A stretch of DNA of 42,884 nt from Candidatus Epulonipiscioides saccharophilum. Its GTDB lineage: Bacteria > Bacillota > Clostridia > Lachnospirales > Cellulosilyticaceae. The stretch spans positions 1-42,884 of the forward strand of contig LNZM01000079.1 in the NCBI GenBank assembly GCA_002007295.1, in the 5' to 3' direction. The position numbers and the translations under genes were made by a program. The number at the start of each line of letters is the position of its first letter. The first letter of the stretch is position 1. The notes below the pieces were generated by a model. The model was not told where the DNA came from. It worked only from the letters and a program-made list of their open reading frames with translations, and ran no database searches. Of this stretch, positions 27,716 to 35,749 are shown in pieces.

Positions 27716-28930
27716 ATGAAGGATAAAGTTGTATTAGCATTTTCAGGCGGATTAGACACATCGGTAATTGTACCTTGGTTAAGAGAAAACTACGATTATG
27801 ACGTTATCGCTGTATGTATCAACGTCGGCCAGGACAAAGAACTAAGTGGTTTAGAAGACCGAGCGAAAGCTATGGGCGTAACCAAACTATATATAGAAGA
27901 TGTCAAGGAAGAGTTTGCCAAAGATTATCTATTCCCAATGATTAAATCCGGAGCTGTATACGAAACACGTTATTATTTAGGCACATCTATAGCTAGACCA
28001 TTAATAGCAAAAGTATTAGTAGACATAGCCCAAAAAGAAAATGCTGTAGCGATTTGCCATGGATGTACCGGCAAGGGGAATGACCAAGTAAGGTTCGAAC
28101 TAGCTATCAAATCTTTAGCCCCACATATAAAAATTATAGCTCCTTGGAGAATTTGGGATATTACGTCCAGGGACGAAGAAATAGAATATTTACAGAAAAG
28201 AAATTTACCTGTACCTATGAAAAAAGAAGAGAGTTATAGCCGAGATCTGAATTTATGGCACCTTTCTCATGAAGGGCTAGATTTAGAGAATCCGAAGAAT
28301 GCTCCAAACTACGATACTTTACTAAAACTCGGCACTCATCCAGAAAAAGCGCCCGAAGTTGCTGAAATTATAACTATATCATTTGAAAAAGGTCAGCCTA
28401 CTCACTTGAATGATATCCAACTTTCGCCAGCCAAATTAGTTGAAGAAGTAAATAAATTAGGCGGTAAACATGGAATCGGCCTAGAGGATATAGTGGAGAA
28501 TCGAGTTGTTGGCATGAAATCCAGAGGTGTTTATGAAACACCGGGTGGCAAAATTCTATATTATGCTCACGAAATGTTGGAGCATTTAACCCTAGATAGA
28601 GAAACATATCAGTATAAGCAACAAGTGGCCCTAGAATATGCTCGCTTAATTTATGATGGAAAATGGTTTACTCCACTAAGATACGCTCTAGCCGAATTTG
28701 TAAATTCTACACAAGAGTTTGTGACCGGAACAGTAACCCTAAAATTATACAAAGGTAATATTATTCATCAAGGGGCCGAATCAATCTACTCTTTATACAG
28801 TGAAGATCTGGCCAGCTTTACTACGGGTGATTTATATAACCATCACGACGCAGACGGCTTTATTACCCTATTTGGTCTACCTTCCAAAGTTAGAGCGCTT
28901 ATGCACCAAAAAAATGAGGCGGCGAAATAG
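27716..28930 (+). CDS. argG: argininosuccinate synthase
   Basis: Joins citrulline and aspartate with ATP to form argininosuccinate in arginine biosynthesis; cytoplasmic. The product has 404 residues, as usual. It opens with the ATP-pyrophosphatase P-loop LAFSGGLDTSV, then VAICHGCTGKGNDQVRFE for citrulline and aspartate binding, and KSRGVYETPGG near residue 260. TGGAGG precedes the ATG at seven nucleotides. The stop codon TAG directly touches the argH ATG, so the two are translated as a coupled pair. Upstream is a duplicated promoter region around a palindromic element. Confidence 0.98.
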   Translation: MKDKVVLAFSGGLDTSVIVPWLRENYDYDVIAVCINVGQDKELSGLEDRAKAMGVTKLYIEDVKEEFAKDYLFPMIKSGAVYETRYYLGTSIARPLIAKVLVDIAQKENAVAICHGCTGKGNDQVRFELAIKSLAPHIKIIAPWRIWDITSRDEEIEYLQKRNLPVPMKKEESYSRDLNLWHLSHEGLDLENPKNAPNYDTLLKLGTHPEKAPEVAEIITISFEKGQPTHLNDIQLSPAKLVEEVNKLGGKHGIGLEDIVENRVVGMKSRGVYETPGGKILYYAHEMLEHLTLDRETYQYKQQVALEYARLIYDGKWFTPLRYALAEFVNSTQEFVTGTVTLKLYKGNIIHQGAESIYSLYSEDLASFTTGDLYNHHDADGFITLFGLPSKVRALMHQKNEAAK

Positions 28931-30322
28931 ATGAAACTTTGGGATGGACGTTTTACTAAAGCCACAGACTCTATGACCGATCATTTCAACTCATCTCTAT
29001 CTTTCGATTATAGAATGTATAAACAAGATATCAAGGGTAGCATGGCTCATGTGAAAATGTTGGGCCAACAGGGTATTATTAGCCTGAGTGATAGTGAACA
29101 GATCCAACAAGGATTGACAGATCTTCTTAATGATATTCAGACCGGAAAGGTCAGTTTAGATCAAGATAGCGAAGATATCCATATGTTAATTGAAACCTTG
29201 CTGACTCAGCGTATCGGTGATGTGGCCAAAAAACTCCACACCGGACGAAGTCGTAATGATCAGGTCGCTGTGGATATGAGGCTTTACTTGAAGGATGAAA
29301 TTGTGGACATTAAAAAATTAATCCTAGAATTGTTGCAAAGCATATATAATATAGCTGAAAAAAATAAGGAAACATTTTTGCCTGGTTACACTCATTTACA
29401 ACGTGCTCAACCAATCTCGTTGGCACACCATATGATGGCTTATTTCGAAATGTTTACCCGAGATTATAGACGTTTTTCTTTTGCTAGAGACATGGCTGAT
29501 TCTATGCCATTAGGGGCCGGTGCCCTAGCTACTACAACTTATTCTTTAGATAGAAAGTTAACAGCTGAATTATTAGGCTTTAAATCAATCTGTCAAAATA
29601 GTCTCGACGCAGTTTCTGATAGAGATTTTTGCTTGGATTTTCTATATTCATGCGCAAGCCTAGCTATGCACCTTAGCCGATTTAGTGAAGAAATCATTAT
29701 ATTCAATTCTCATGAATTTAAATTTATCGAACTAGATGACGCTTATAGCACCGGCAGTTCTATAATGCCACAAAAGAAAAATCCGGATATAGCTGAATTA
29801 GTAAGAGGCAAAAGTGGACGAGTATACGGAAATTTAGTAACATTGTTAACCGTCTTAAAAGGTCTCCCTTTAGCTTATAACAAAGACATGCAAGAAGATA
29901 AAGAAGCTGTCTTCGACAGTTTGGACACAATAAAAATGGCCTTACCAATCTTTACTAAAATGCTAAGCACCATAACCTTTAATAAGCAGAGAATGTACGA
30001 AGCAGCCGTCGGTGGATTTACTAACGCAACGGACGCAGCGGATTATCTTGTCAAAAACGGTGTGGCTTTCCGAGATGCTCATAATATTATTGGCCGATTA
30101 GTGCTGTTGTGCACAAATAATAATTATACTCTTGAATCTCTTCCTTTAGAGGAATATCAAAAAATTTCCGACGTATTTAAAGATGATATCTATGACGCAA
30201 TATCTATAAAAAAATGTGTACTAGATAGAAAGGTAACCGGTGGTCCTGCGCCAGAGGCCGTTGATAAGCATCTGGAATTAGCTCGGCTTATGCTATTGTC
30301 CGAACAAGGGTTGGTAGAATAA
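28931..30322 (+). CDS. argH: argininosuccinate lyase
   Basis: Splits argininosuccinate into arginine and fumarate, the last step of arginine synthesis. The 463-residue length is standard. It begins MKLWDGRFTKATDSMTDHFN; HTGRSRNDQVAVDMRLYLKD and the signature loop GSSIMPQKKNPD (about residues 275-286, with the catalytic serine) are intact. The ATG follows the argG stop with no gap, and its ribosome site (GAGGCGG) lies within the end of argG. Other arginine genes are not in the window. Confidence 0.98.
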   Translation: MKLWDGRFTKATDSMTDHFNSSLSFDYRMYKQDIKGSMAHVKMLGQQGIISLSDSEQIQQGLTDLLNDIQTGKVSLDQDSEDIHMLIETLLTQRIGDVAKKLHTGRSRNDQVAVDMRLYLKDEIVDIKKLILELLQSIYNIAEKNKETFLPGYTHLQRAQPISLAHHMMAYFEMFTRDYRRFSFARDMADSMPLGAGALATTTYSLDRKLTAELLGFKSICQNSLDAVSDRDFCLDFLYSCASLAMHLSRFSEEIIIFNSHEFKFIELDDAYSTGSSIMPQKKNPDIAELVRGKSGRVYGNLVTLLTVLKGLPLAYNKDMQEDKEAVFDSLDTIKMALPIFTKMLSTITFNKQRMYEAAVGGFTNATDAADYLVKNGVAFRDAHNIIGRLVLLCTNNNYTLESLPLEEYQKISDVFKDDIYDAISIKKCVLDRKVTGGPAPEAVDKHLELARLMLLSEQGLVE

Positions 30323-30330
30323 ACTAAAAC

Positions 30331-30386
30331 TCTCTGTCAGCTAAAGCTGATAGATCTCCTAGAAGGAGAGCTTAGGCGGAGAGTCT
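30331..30386. repeat. REP/MITE-like palindromic element
   Basis: Outer arms ACTCTC ... GAGAGT enclose GTCAGC-TAAA-GCTGAT and CTCCTAGAAGGAG. It sits between argH and the GH4 gene and could also act as a weak terminator. Confidence 0.7.
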
Positions 30387-30415
30387 ATTCCTAATCAAAG
30401 GAGCTGTAAATAATT

Positions 30416-31750
30416 ATGAAAATTACTTTTTTAGGTGCCGGAAGTTCTGTATTCGCTAAAAATGTACTCGGCGATTGCATGCATTCCGACGTTTTAAGAG
30501 ATGCTGAAATAACGTTATACGATATTGATCCACAACGCTTAGAAGAATCCAAAACAATGTTAGACGCAATAAACGTTAATGACAATGAAAATCGAGCAAC
30601 TATAAAATCTTATTTGGGCGTTGATCGAAGGAAAGATGCATTGCATAATGCGGATTTCGTAGTAAATGCAATTCAAGTTGGTGGCTATGAACCTTGTACA
30701 AAAATTGACTTCGATATACCTAAAAAATATGGCCTAAACCAAACAATAGCAGATACATTAGGAATCGGCGGAATTATGCGTGGCCTAAGAACCATTCCTG
30801 TTATGGCTGAAATTGCAAGGGATATGGAAGAAGTTTGTCCGAATGCATGGTTGCTGAATTATACAAATCCCATGGCTATTTTAACTGGCTACATGCAACG
30901 ATATACTAAAGTAAAAACTATTGGATTGTGTCATAGTGTTCAGGTTTGCTCAAAAGAATTGTTGGAAGCCTTAAATATGGAAGACAGAATAGAAGGTCGA
31001 AAAGAACTGATTGCTGGAATAAACCATATGGCCTGGTTATTGAATATCTATGATAAAGATGGTAATGACTTATATCCGGAAATTAGACAAAGAGCAATGA
31101 ATAAAAATATGTCTCAAAAGCATAAGGATATGGTTAGATACGAATATATTAGGCGCTTAGGTTATTATTGTACGGAATCCAGCGAGCATAATGCAGAATA
31201 TAATCCATTTTTTATAAAAAGTAAATATCCTCAATTAATCGAAGATTTCAATATACCGCTAGATGAGTATCCAAGAAGATGCGAGGAGCAAATTAAAAAG
31301 TGGAATGATTTTAGGGATGAAATTATGCATCACGGCGACTTTTCGAAAATAACCCATGAGCGTTCAAAAGAATATGCTTCCAGAATCATGGAGGCTATTG
31401 TCACCAACAAACCGTACAAAATCGGAGGTAACGTTATCAACAACGGATTGATATCGAATTTGCCAGATGATGCATGTGTAGAAGTGCCTTGCTTGGTGGA
31501 TGGATCCGGTATTATGCCATGCTATGTAGGAGAATTGCCACTTCAATTAGCAGCAATGAATATAAGCAACATTATGCCACAACTTTTAACTATTCAGGCG
31601 GCCATTTCTAAAAAGAAAGAAGATATTTATTATGCGGCCATGATGGACCCTCATACCGCTGCCGAATTAAGTTTGGATGATATAGTTTCTATGTGCGACG
31701 AAATGATCGATGCCCATGGCGAATACATGTGCATGTATAACAATCAATAA
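30416..31750 (+). CDS. GH4 glycosidase, alpha-galactosidase/alpha-galacturonidase type
   Basis: NAD+- and Mn2+-dependent glycosidase of family 4, 444 residues, cytoplasmic. It begins with the Rossmann motif KITFLGAGSSVFAKNVLG. It then shows LLNYTNPMAILTGYM, the metal-site motif GLCHSVQ (Cys and His) and GINHMAWLL, which together resemble MelA-type alpha-galactosidases and the related alpha-galacturonidases rather than phospho-beta-glucosidases. The PTS-type phosphosugar-binding signature is not obvious, so a non-phosphorylated galactoside or galacturonide is likely (inference). AAAGGAG lies 11 nt before the ATG. The gene stands alone between two palindromic elements, so it may have its own transcript or be read through from argGH. 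Confidence 0.88.
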   Translation: MKITFLGAGSSVFAKNVLGDCMHSDVLRDAEITLYDIDPQRLEESKTMLDAINVNDNENRATIKSYLGVDRRKDALHNADFVVNAIQVGGYEPCTKIDFDIPKKYGLNQTIADTLGIGGIMRGLRTIPVMAEIARDMEEVCPNAWLLNYTNPMAILTGYMQRYTKVKTIGLCHSVQVCSKELLEALNMEDRIEGRKELIAGINHMAWLLNIYDKDGNDLYPEIRQRAMNKNMSQKHKDMVRYEYIRRLGYYCTESSEHNAEYNPFFIKSKYPQLIEDFNIPLDEYPRRCEEQIKKWNDFRDEIMHHGDFSKITHERSKEYASRIMEAIVTNKPYKIGGNVINNGLISNLPDDACVEVPCLVDGSGIMPCYVGELPLQLAAMNISNIMPQLLTIQAAISKKKEDIYYAAMMDPHTAAELSLDDIVSMCDEMIDAHGEYMCMYNNQ

Positions 31751-31751
31751 A

Positions 31752-31886
31752 AGTCGCTTCGCTCTTTTACTCTATCCGTCCGCTTCGCGTCCACCTTCCG
31801 GGGGACGGAAGGCTAAGGTCAAGTACAAGTGCGAAGTTCATATTCGCTTTTTAAGTTTCCGGCTATGGCCAGGTCGGAGAGGCTAG
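31752..31886. repeat. REP/MITE-like palindromic element (diverged)
   Basis: Contains CTCTATCCGTCC-GCTTCGCG-TCCACC, CTTCCGGGGGACGGAAG and a distal GGTCGGAGAGGCTAG, echoing the outer and inner hairpins of the better copies. It fills the gap between the convergent GH4 gene and the glp operon terminator. Confidence 0.55.
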
Positions 31887-31920
31887 AAAAACCCCTCTTA
31901 AATGATTGCATTAAGAGGGG
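31887..31920 (-). terminator. intrinsic terminator of the glp operon
   Basis: Minus strand CCCCTCTTAA, 9-nt loop, TTAAGAGGGG, then TTTTT: a perfect 10-bp stem immediately after the last gene. On the plus strand the tail is less T-rich, but it may also stop GH4 transcripts. Confidence 0.93.
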
Positions 31921-31929
31921 TATAATTAA

Positions 31930-32838
31930 TTAGATAAATAAAAATTTTATAAAAGTTAGGATAAAGAAGAAAGTTGCAATAGTGACAGCCGGTGGATCGA
32001 TATGAGTATCAACATGACTATTGAAAGTTTTTGCAACTATATCCATGAAAAGAGATGTACATATACCAAAAATTATACCTAAAACTAAACCTATTGGTCC
32101 GAAAGCTTGTATACCAACAAGAGCAGCGGCTGCTGAAGGATAAGTTATATGGTGCGTAGCTGGGATTGGTTGGCCACCAGCAGTTGCGTAATACATTGTT
32201 GCAGAAATTCCAAAGAAGATAAATGGATAATAAGACATAGCTGTTTGATCTACACCGGTTTGAATCAAAAATAGTGCGAGCGTACTTGTTAATAATCCAA
32301 TTCCGCCACCTATTATAGCATCATAAATTGTTTCTTGTTTATTCGGGAAAAATCTTCTTGGTTCACTGCCTGTATATTTTCCGAAAATCCTACCTTTGCC
32401 ATATAGAATTCTTGCAATAATACCTATGATTACTACGACTAAAGCTCCGCCGTCTGTTAGAGGCGCTAATCCTAAATGTGCAAAAAGTTGTAACAGAACT
32501 TCGCCTAATGCACCAAACAAACCGCCAACTAATAAAACTTTTGCGTCTTTAAATTTTTCTAATGGTGTAAAAATATCTGTGCCTGATTCTAAATGACCAC
32601 GGTAACCAGCATAGCCGGCGGTAGCTACTGCTGAAGCAAAGGCCACGTAAGGCCCTAAAAATGGCCCGAATGTTAACGTGCTAAATCCATGCGTTAAAAA
32701 GCCAGCATCGGCACCGTACGCCGTTACTAATGAAGCCGCAACGGCGAGCATACCACATAATGTAAATGCAATGATTGACCCCATACTTGCAGCCAATACA
32801 CCGCTACCAAATCCTGCTAAAATAAAAAGAATATTCAT
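31930..32838 (-). CDS. polytopic membrane protein of unknown function
   Basis: A 302-residue, very hydrophobic protein with about eight predicted membrane segments. The N-terminus MNILFILAGFGSGVLAASMG is itself a membrane helix, and there are several glycine-rich helices. The conserved-looking GGQPIPATHHITYPSAAAAL lies between the later helices. I cannot assign a family. As the last gene of the glycerol-3-phosphate operon, it might be a permease for glycerol, glycerol-phosphate or a related compound, but that rests on context only. The start has GGGGG eight bases upstream. The operon terminator follows directly. Confidence 0.75.
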   Translation of the reverse strand: MNILFILAGFGSGVLAASMGSIIAFTLCGMLAVAASLVTAYGADAGFLTHGFSTLTFGPFLGPYVAFASAVATAGYAGYRGHLESGTDIFTPLEKFKDAKVLLVGGLFGALGEVLLQLFAHLGLAPLTDGGALVVVIIGIIARILYGKGRIFGKYTGSEPRRFFPNKQETIYDAIIGGGIGLLTSTLALFLIQTGVDQTAMSYYPFIFFGISATMYYATAGGQPIPATHHITYPSAAAALVGIQAFGPIGLVLGIIFGICTSLFMDIVAKTFNSHVDTHIDPPAVTIATFFFILTFIKFLFI

Positions 32839-32979
32839 TTTATTTTCCCCCTAGTATGTTTGCTTATAATTTTATTTTTTGTGTTTTATCTTTGTTTATA
32901 ATTATTCGCTAATTCCTCGTTTAATATAATTTATAGAGACTCGCTAATTCCCCTCAATTTATATAAATAATAAAATGTC

Positions 32980-34074
32980 TTATAAAAGATTTAAATAATA
33001 AATTACTTTGGTATCCGGAAACTCTTGTTTTAATGTTTTATATGCTGTTGGCTCAAATACTACTATTTGACTAGCTTCGGCTGCCTTAATATCTTTAAGA
33101 GCATCGGCTTTGATAGCATCGGCCATTTTGTCGCAAAAAGCGTACTCTTTATACTCGGCTGAAATTGGTTTTTGCCAAATAGTTAATTTGTTTGCTCGAC
33201 TATTTCCTTTTAATAGAGGTATAAATTCTTGAGAAGTCGGAATTTGTGTATTATCTTCAGCAGGTATTAAGTCATTAATTAAATCAGAGTTCATGAGATA
33301 TCGAGTATTAAAGCTACCACTATAAACATAAGTGCGTTCTTTTTGTGGCATAGGTGATAATTTTTCGGGAAGATACTCAACCTCGAAATTCGGATGGATA
33401 TCTAGCCTTTTTACTAACCATCTTAATACATACGCTGCTTTAGCTGAAAGGACTAAAACTTTATCTATATTCATGTTGTTATATTTATCTACTAATGATT
33501 TTACGTGTGCTATTCCTTCTTCAACTAATCCGTAAGCAAAATATTCGAATCCGATAAACTCGGCTTCTGCATTGTTTACAAAAGCGATATTATTTTTCTT
33601 GCAATATTCATTAAAACTATTTTCGGCCCCACAAATGTTAGCAGTATCTGAATCTAGTAAAATAGCAACTTTTGAATCTTCGGAAACAGGTAAATTCCAA
33701 GTTGCTTTTTCAAAAGCCGTACCATTTTTAAGTGCTTCTTTAAATGCATTGGTTGAAGGTGAGTTATATCCTTTTTCTAAAAGCATTGCTCTAGCCAAAA
33801 TTGTGATGTCCGTACAATCGGCAGGACATTCCCCAAAGTTTTGCCATCTTTCGCCCTGACGAGAAAGGATTCCGAAAAAGTTAATTTTGCCAGCATAATC
33901 AGATAGCTCCATCTCGCCTTTTAATATTGCTCGTGCTATTTGTAGCCTACGGGATGGATACTGATTCATCATCCTGGTAGCTCTAAACTCCGGACAATAG
34001 CATACAGCTTGATCCATATGAATTACTTGTTTATTAAGTTCCTCCATATAATTTTCTAATTTAAATTCTCTCAT
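32980..34074 (-). CDS. cysteine-poor GlcF/GlpC-like partner of the FAD-linked oxidase
   Basis: A 364-residue protein overlapping the FAD-oxidase gene by four bases (ATGA), so the two are translationally coupled. The order of features recalls the iron-sulfur subunits GlcF/GlpC. An N-terminal CYCPEFRATR...SRRLQIARAILKGE resembles their CPxYRxT...SPRGRxxLxRALLEGE segment. GECPADCTDITILAR matches the second ferredoxin half, and two C-terminal halves resemble CCG domains. But only C25, C27, C83 and C87 remain of the ferredoxin cysteines, and the CCG motifs have lost their cysteines. It may therefore be a structural or electron-transfer-dead relative. This reading is pattern-based inference; a formal profile comparison would be needed to confirm the family. 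Confidence 0.6.
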   Translation of the reverse strand: MREFKLENYMEELNKQVIHMDQAVCYCPEFRATRMMNQYPSRRLQIARAILKGEMELSDYAGKINFFGILSRQGERWQNFGECPADCTDITILARAMLLEKGYNSPSTNAFKEALKNGTAFEKATWNLPVSEDSKVAILLDSDTANICGAENSFNEYCKKNNIAFVNNAEAEFIGFEYFAYGLVEEGIAHVKSLVDKYNNMNIDKVLVLSAKAAYVLRWLVKRLDIHPNFEVEYLPEKLSPMPQKERTYVYSGSFNTRYLMNSDLINDLIPAEDNTQIPTSQEFIPLLKGNSRANKLTIWQKPISAEYKEYAFCDKMADAIKADALKDIKAAEASQIVVFEPTAYKTLKQEFPDTKVIYYLNLL

Positions 34075-35483
34075 AGTCCGAGCACTCCTTTATTTAATAA
34101 GCCTTGAGGATCTAATGCATCTTTAATGGCTCGCATAACTTCCATACCAGTCTCTCCATGTTCTCCAACGAGATACTTGGCTTTCGCCTTTCCACTACCA
34201 TGGTGATGAGATACGTTTCCACCATATTTTAAGCTTGTAGTGATAGCAACTTCTAGACATTCTTCATATCTTTTTGCGCCTTCAAAATCGTCTCCACCAG
34301 TTTCAGCGTGGAAAATAACGTATACGCTAGCTCCTGTATGATATACATGTGAAAAGTGACAATCTATCCCTGAGCAAAGTGGCTCTAATGCCTTTCTCAT
34401 TTCTCTCCACACATTTACTATACAATCCCATGGTGCGGCTACTTCTATTGCGTCGGCCGTTCCACCGCGCATAGCATCGTGATCCAACATTTTTTTAGTA
34501 GAAAACCTAGCATTGAACCAGTCGATTCCTGCCTCAGTGCCCTTGTTCACTCCGCCATGTGCCTCGCAATATTCTTGGACAAGTTCTCTCTCAAGATCGA
34601 CTTGCTTGGCAAGACCTTCATACCCTACTATTAATATAACGTGACCTTTTTCATAATTAAATTTTTCGATTCTTGGTATCGCTTCTTCTTCATCGTATAA
34701 ACGAATGACGGCTGGACGTACATTGTTCTGAATAAATTTTCTAATTGCATTTAAAGCTGTTTCAGTATTGGCAAAAGTATACGATTCGAAATAACGTTTT
34801 TCGGCTACAGGATAAATTTTTATTTCGGCCGCTGTTACAATTCCATAAACACCTTCTGCGCCAAGGAAAAGTTGATCTAATTCTGGACCAGTAGAAGCTT
34901 TTGGTGTTGTGTGGCTATTATATATATGGCCGTTCGGCAAAACTACTTCTAGAGTATGAACCATGTCGTCCATTTTGCCATATTTAGTTGAAAATGTGCC
35001 GATCGCTCGAGTAGATACCATGCCTCCAATAACAGCACTTTGGAATGATTGCGGATATTGTCCACAAGTGTATCCTTGCTCGTTTAGCATGTTTTCGAAA
35101 TCCGCACCTGTTAGGCCAGCTCCACCTCTTGCTGTACAATTTATTGGGTTAATTTTAAAATCACGAAGTCTTTTTGTGTCAATCATAACTTCTTCGTTTT
35201 CAGCAATACTTCCGCCAACAATGCCTGAACCACCACCAAATGGAATAATTCCAATTTCGTGTTTTAGAGAAAGCTTCATGATATCGCTAATCTCTTGAGT
35301 ATTATTTGGCATTAAAATTGCTGAGGGCAAGTATGGATACGGGCCTTGAAGCAACCATTTGTACTCAAGTGGATAACATCCATGAGCATATACTAATCTA
35401 TCTTCGACTCTTTCTAAAATTGTTACATTTGGCAATTCTGTTTGAATTGCATCCAAAAATGGACGTAAATTTTTTTGACTCAT
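34071..35483 (-). CDS. FAD-linked oxidase (GlcD / alkyl-DHAP synthase type)
   Basis: A 470-residue flavoprotein of the vanillyl-alcohol-oxidase superfamily. The FAD_binding_4 domain covers about 40-220, with PFGGGSGIVGG, ARGGAGLTGADFENMLNEQG and GGMVSTRAIGTFSTKYGKMD. The FAD-oxidase C-terminal domain follows, ending in NVSHHHGSGKAKAKYL and DPQGLLNKGVLGL. The TRAIG, GPELDQLFLGAEGVYG and SHHHGSGK segments look more like alkyldihydroxyacetonephosphate synthase than lactate or glycolate dehydrogenase. An operon with glycerol kinase and glycerol-3-phosphate dehydrogenase would fit a glycerol-phosphate-derived substrate. A GlcF-like gene overlaps it, which instead favours a dehydrogenase. The reaction is unresolved. 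AAGGAG lies ten bases before the ATG. Confidence 0.8.
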   Translation of the reverse strand: MSQKNLRPFLDAIQTELPNVTILERVEDRLVYAHGCYPLEYKWLLQGPYPYLPSAILMPNNTQEISDIMKLSLKHEIGIIPFGGGSGIVGGSIAENEEVMIDTKRLRDFKINPINCTARGGAGLTGADFENMLNEQGYTCGQYPQSFQSAVIGGMVSTRAIGTFSTKYGKMDDMVHTLEVVLPNGHIYNSHTTPKASTGPELDQLFLGAEGVYGIVTAAEIKIYPVAEKRYFESYTFANTETALNAIRKFIQNNVRPAVIRLYDEEEAIPRIEKFNYEKGHVILIVGYEGLAKQVDLERELVQEYCEAHGGVNKGTEAGIDWFNARFSTKKMLDHDAMRGGTADAIEVAAPWDCIVNVWREMRKALEPLCSGIDCHFSHVYHTGASVYVIFHAETGGDDFEGAKRYEECLEVAITTSLKYGGNVSHHHGSGKAKAKYLVGEHGETGMEVMRAIKDALDPQGLLNKGVLGL

Positions 35484-35493
35484 GATTAATAAG

Positions 35494-35568
35494 CTCCTTT
35501 TAATTTCTATCTTTAATAATTTCTAGCTTTTAATTTCGATCTTTTAATTTCTGTCATTTAATTTCGAT
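35494..35568. repeat. short repeats of the GAAATTAA motif between glpK remnant and FAD-oxidase start
   Basis: About five units of 14-17 bp, each reading CTTTTAATTTC(G/T)AT or close to it on the plus strand. On the minus strand the unit equals the last codons of glpK (CGA AAT TAA), and the final one merges with the AAAAGGAG ribosome binding site of the FAD-oxidase gene. Confidence 0.65.
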
Positions 35569-35723
35569 GCATAGTATTAAGGTAACGATTAACTCTATCA
35601 GTCCAAATGTTATATCTTTCTTCTCTTTGGTCATTGGACATATTAGATATAAATATTTTATCTACAGTCATAGCATTTTTCAAGTCCTCCATTGTCCAAA
35701 AACCACAATATAGGTCAGCCATT
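35558..35723 (-). pseudogene. tandem duplicate of the glpK 3' end
   Basis: The segment equals 35750-35915 at a constant offset of 192 bp, with about a dozen mismatches. It preserves the last 54 codons and stop codon of glycerol kinase: MADLYCGFWTMEDLKNAM... against MAGLYCGFWSMEDLKNAM... in the gene. Five of 54 residues differ (G to D, S to T, T to I, C to Y, I to M), which suggests loss of constraint. It has an ATG by chance but no ribosome binding site. Confidence 0.93.
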
Positions 35724-35749
35724 ATTAATGAGTACTTTCTAGCCTTTGA

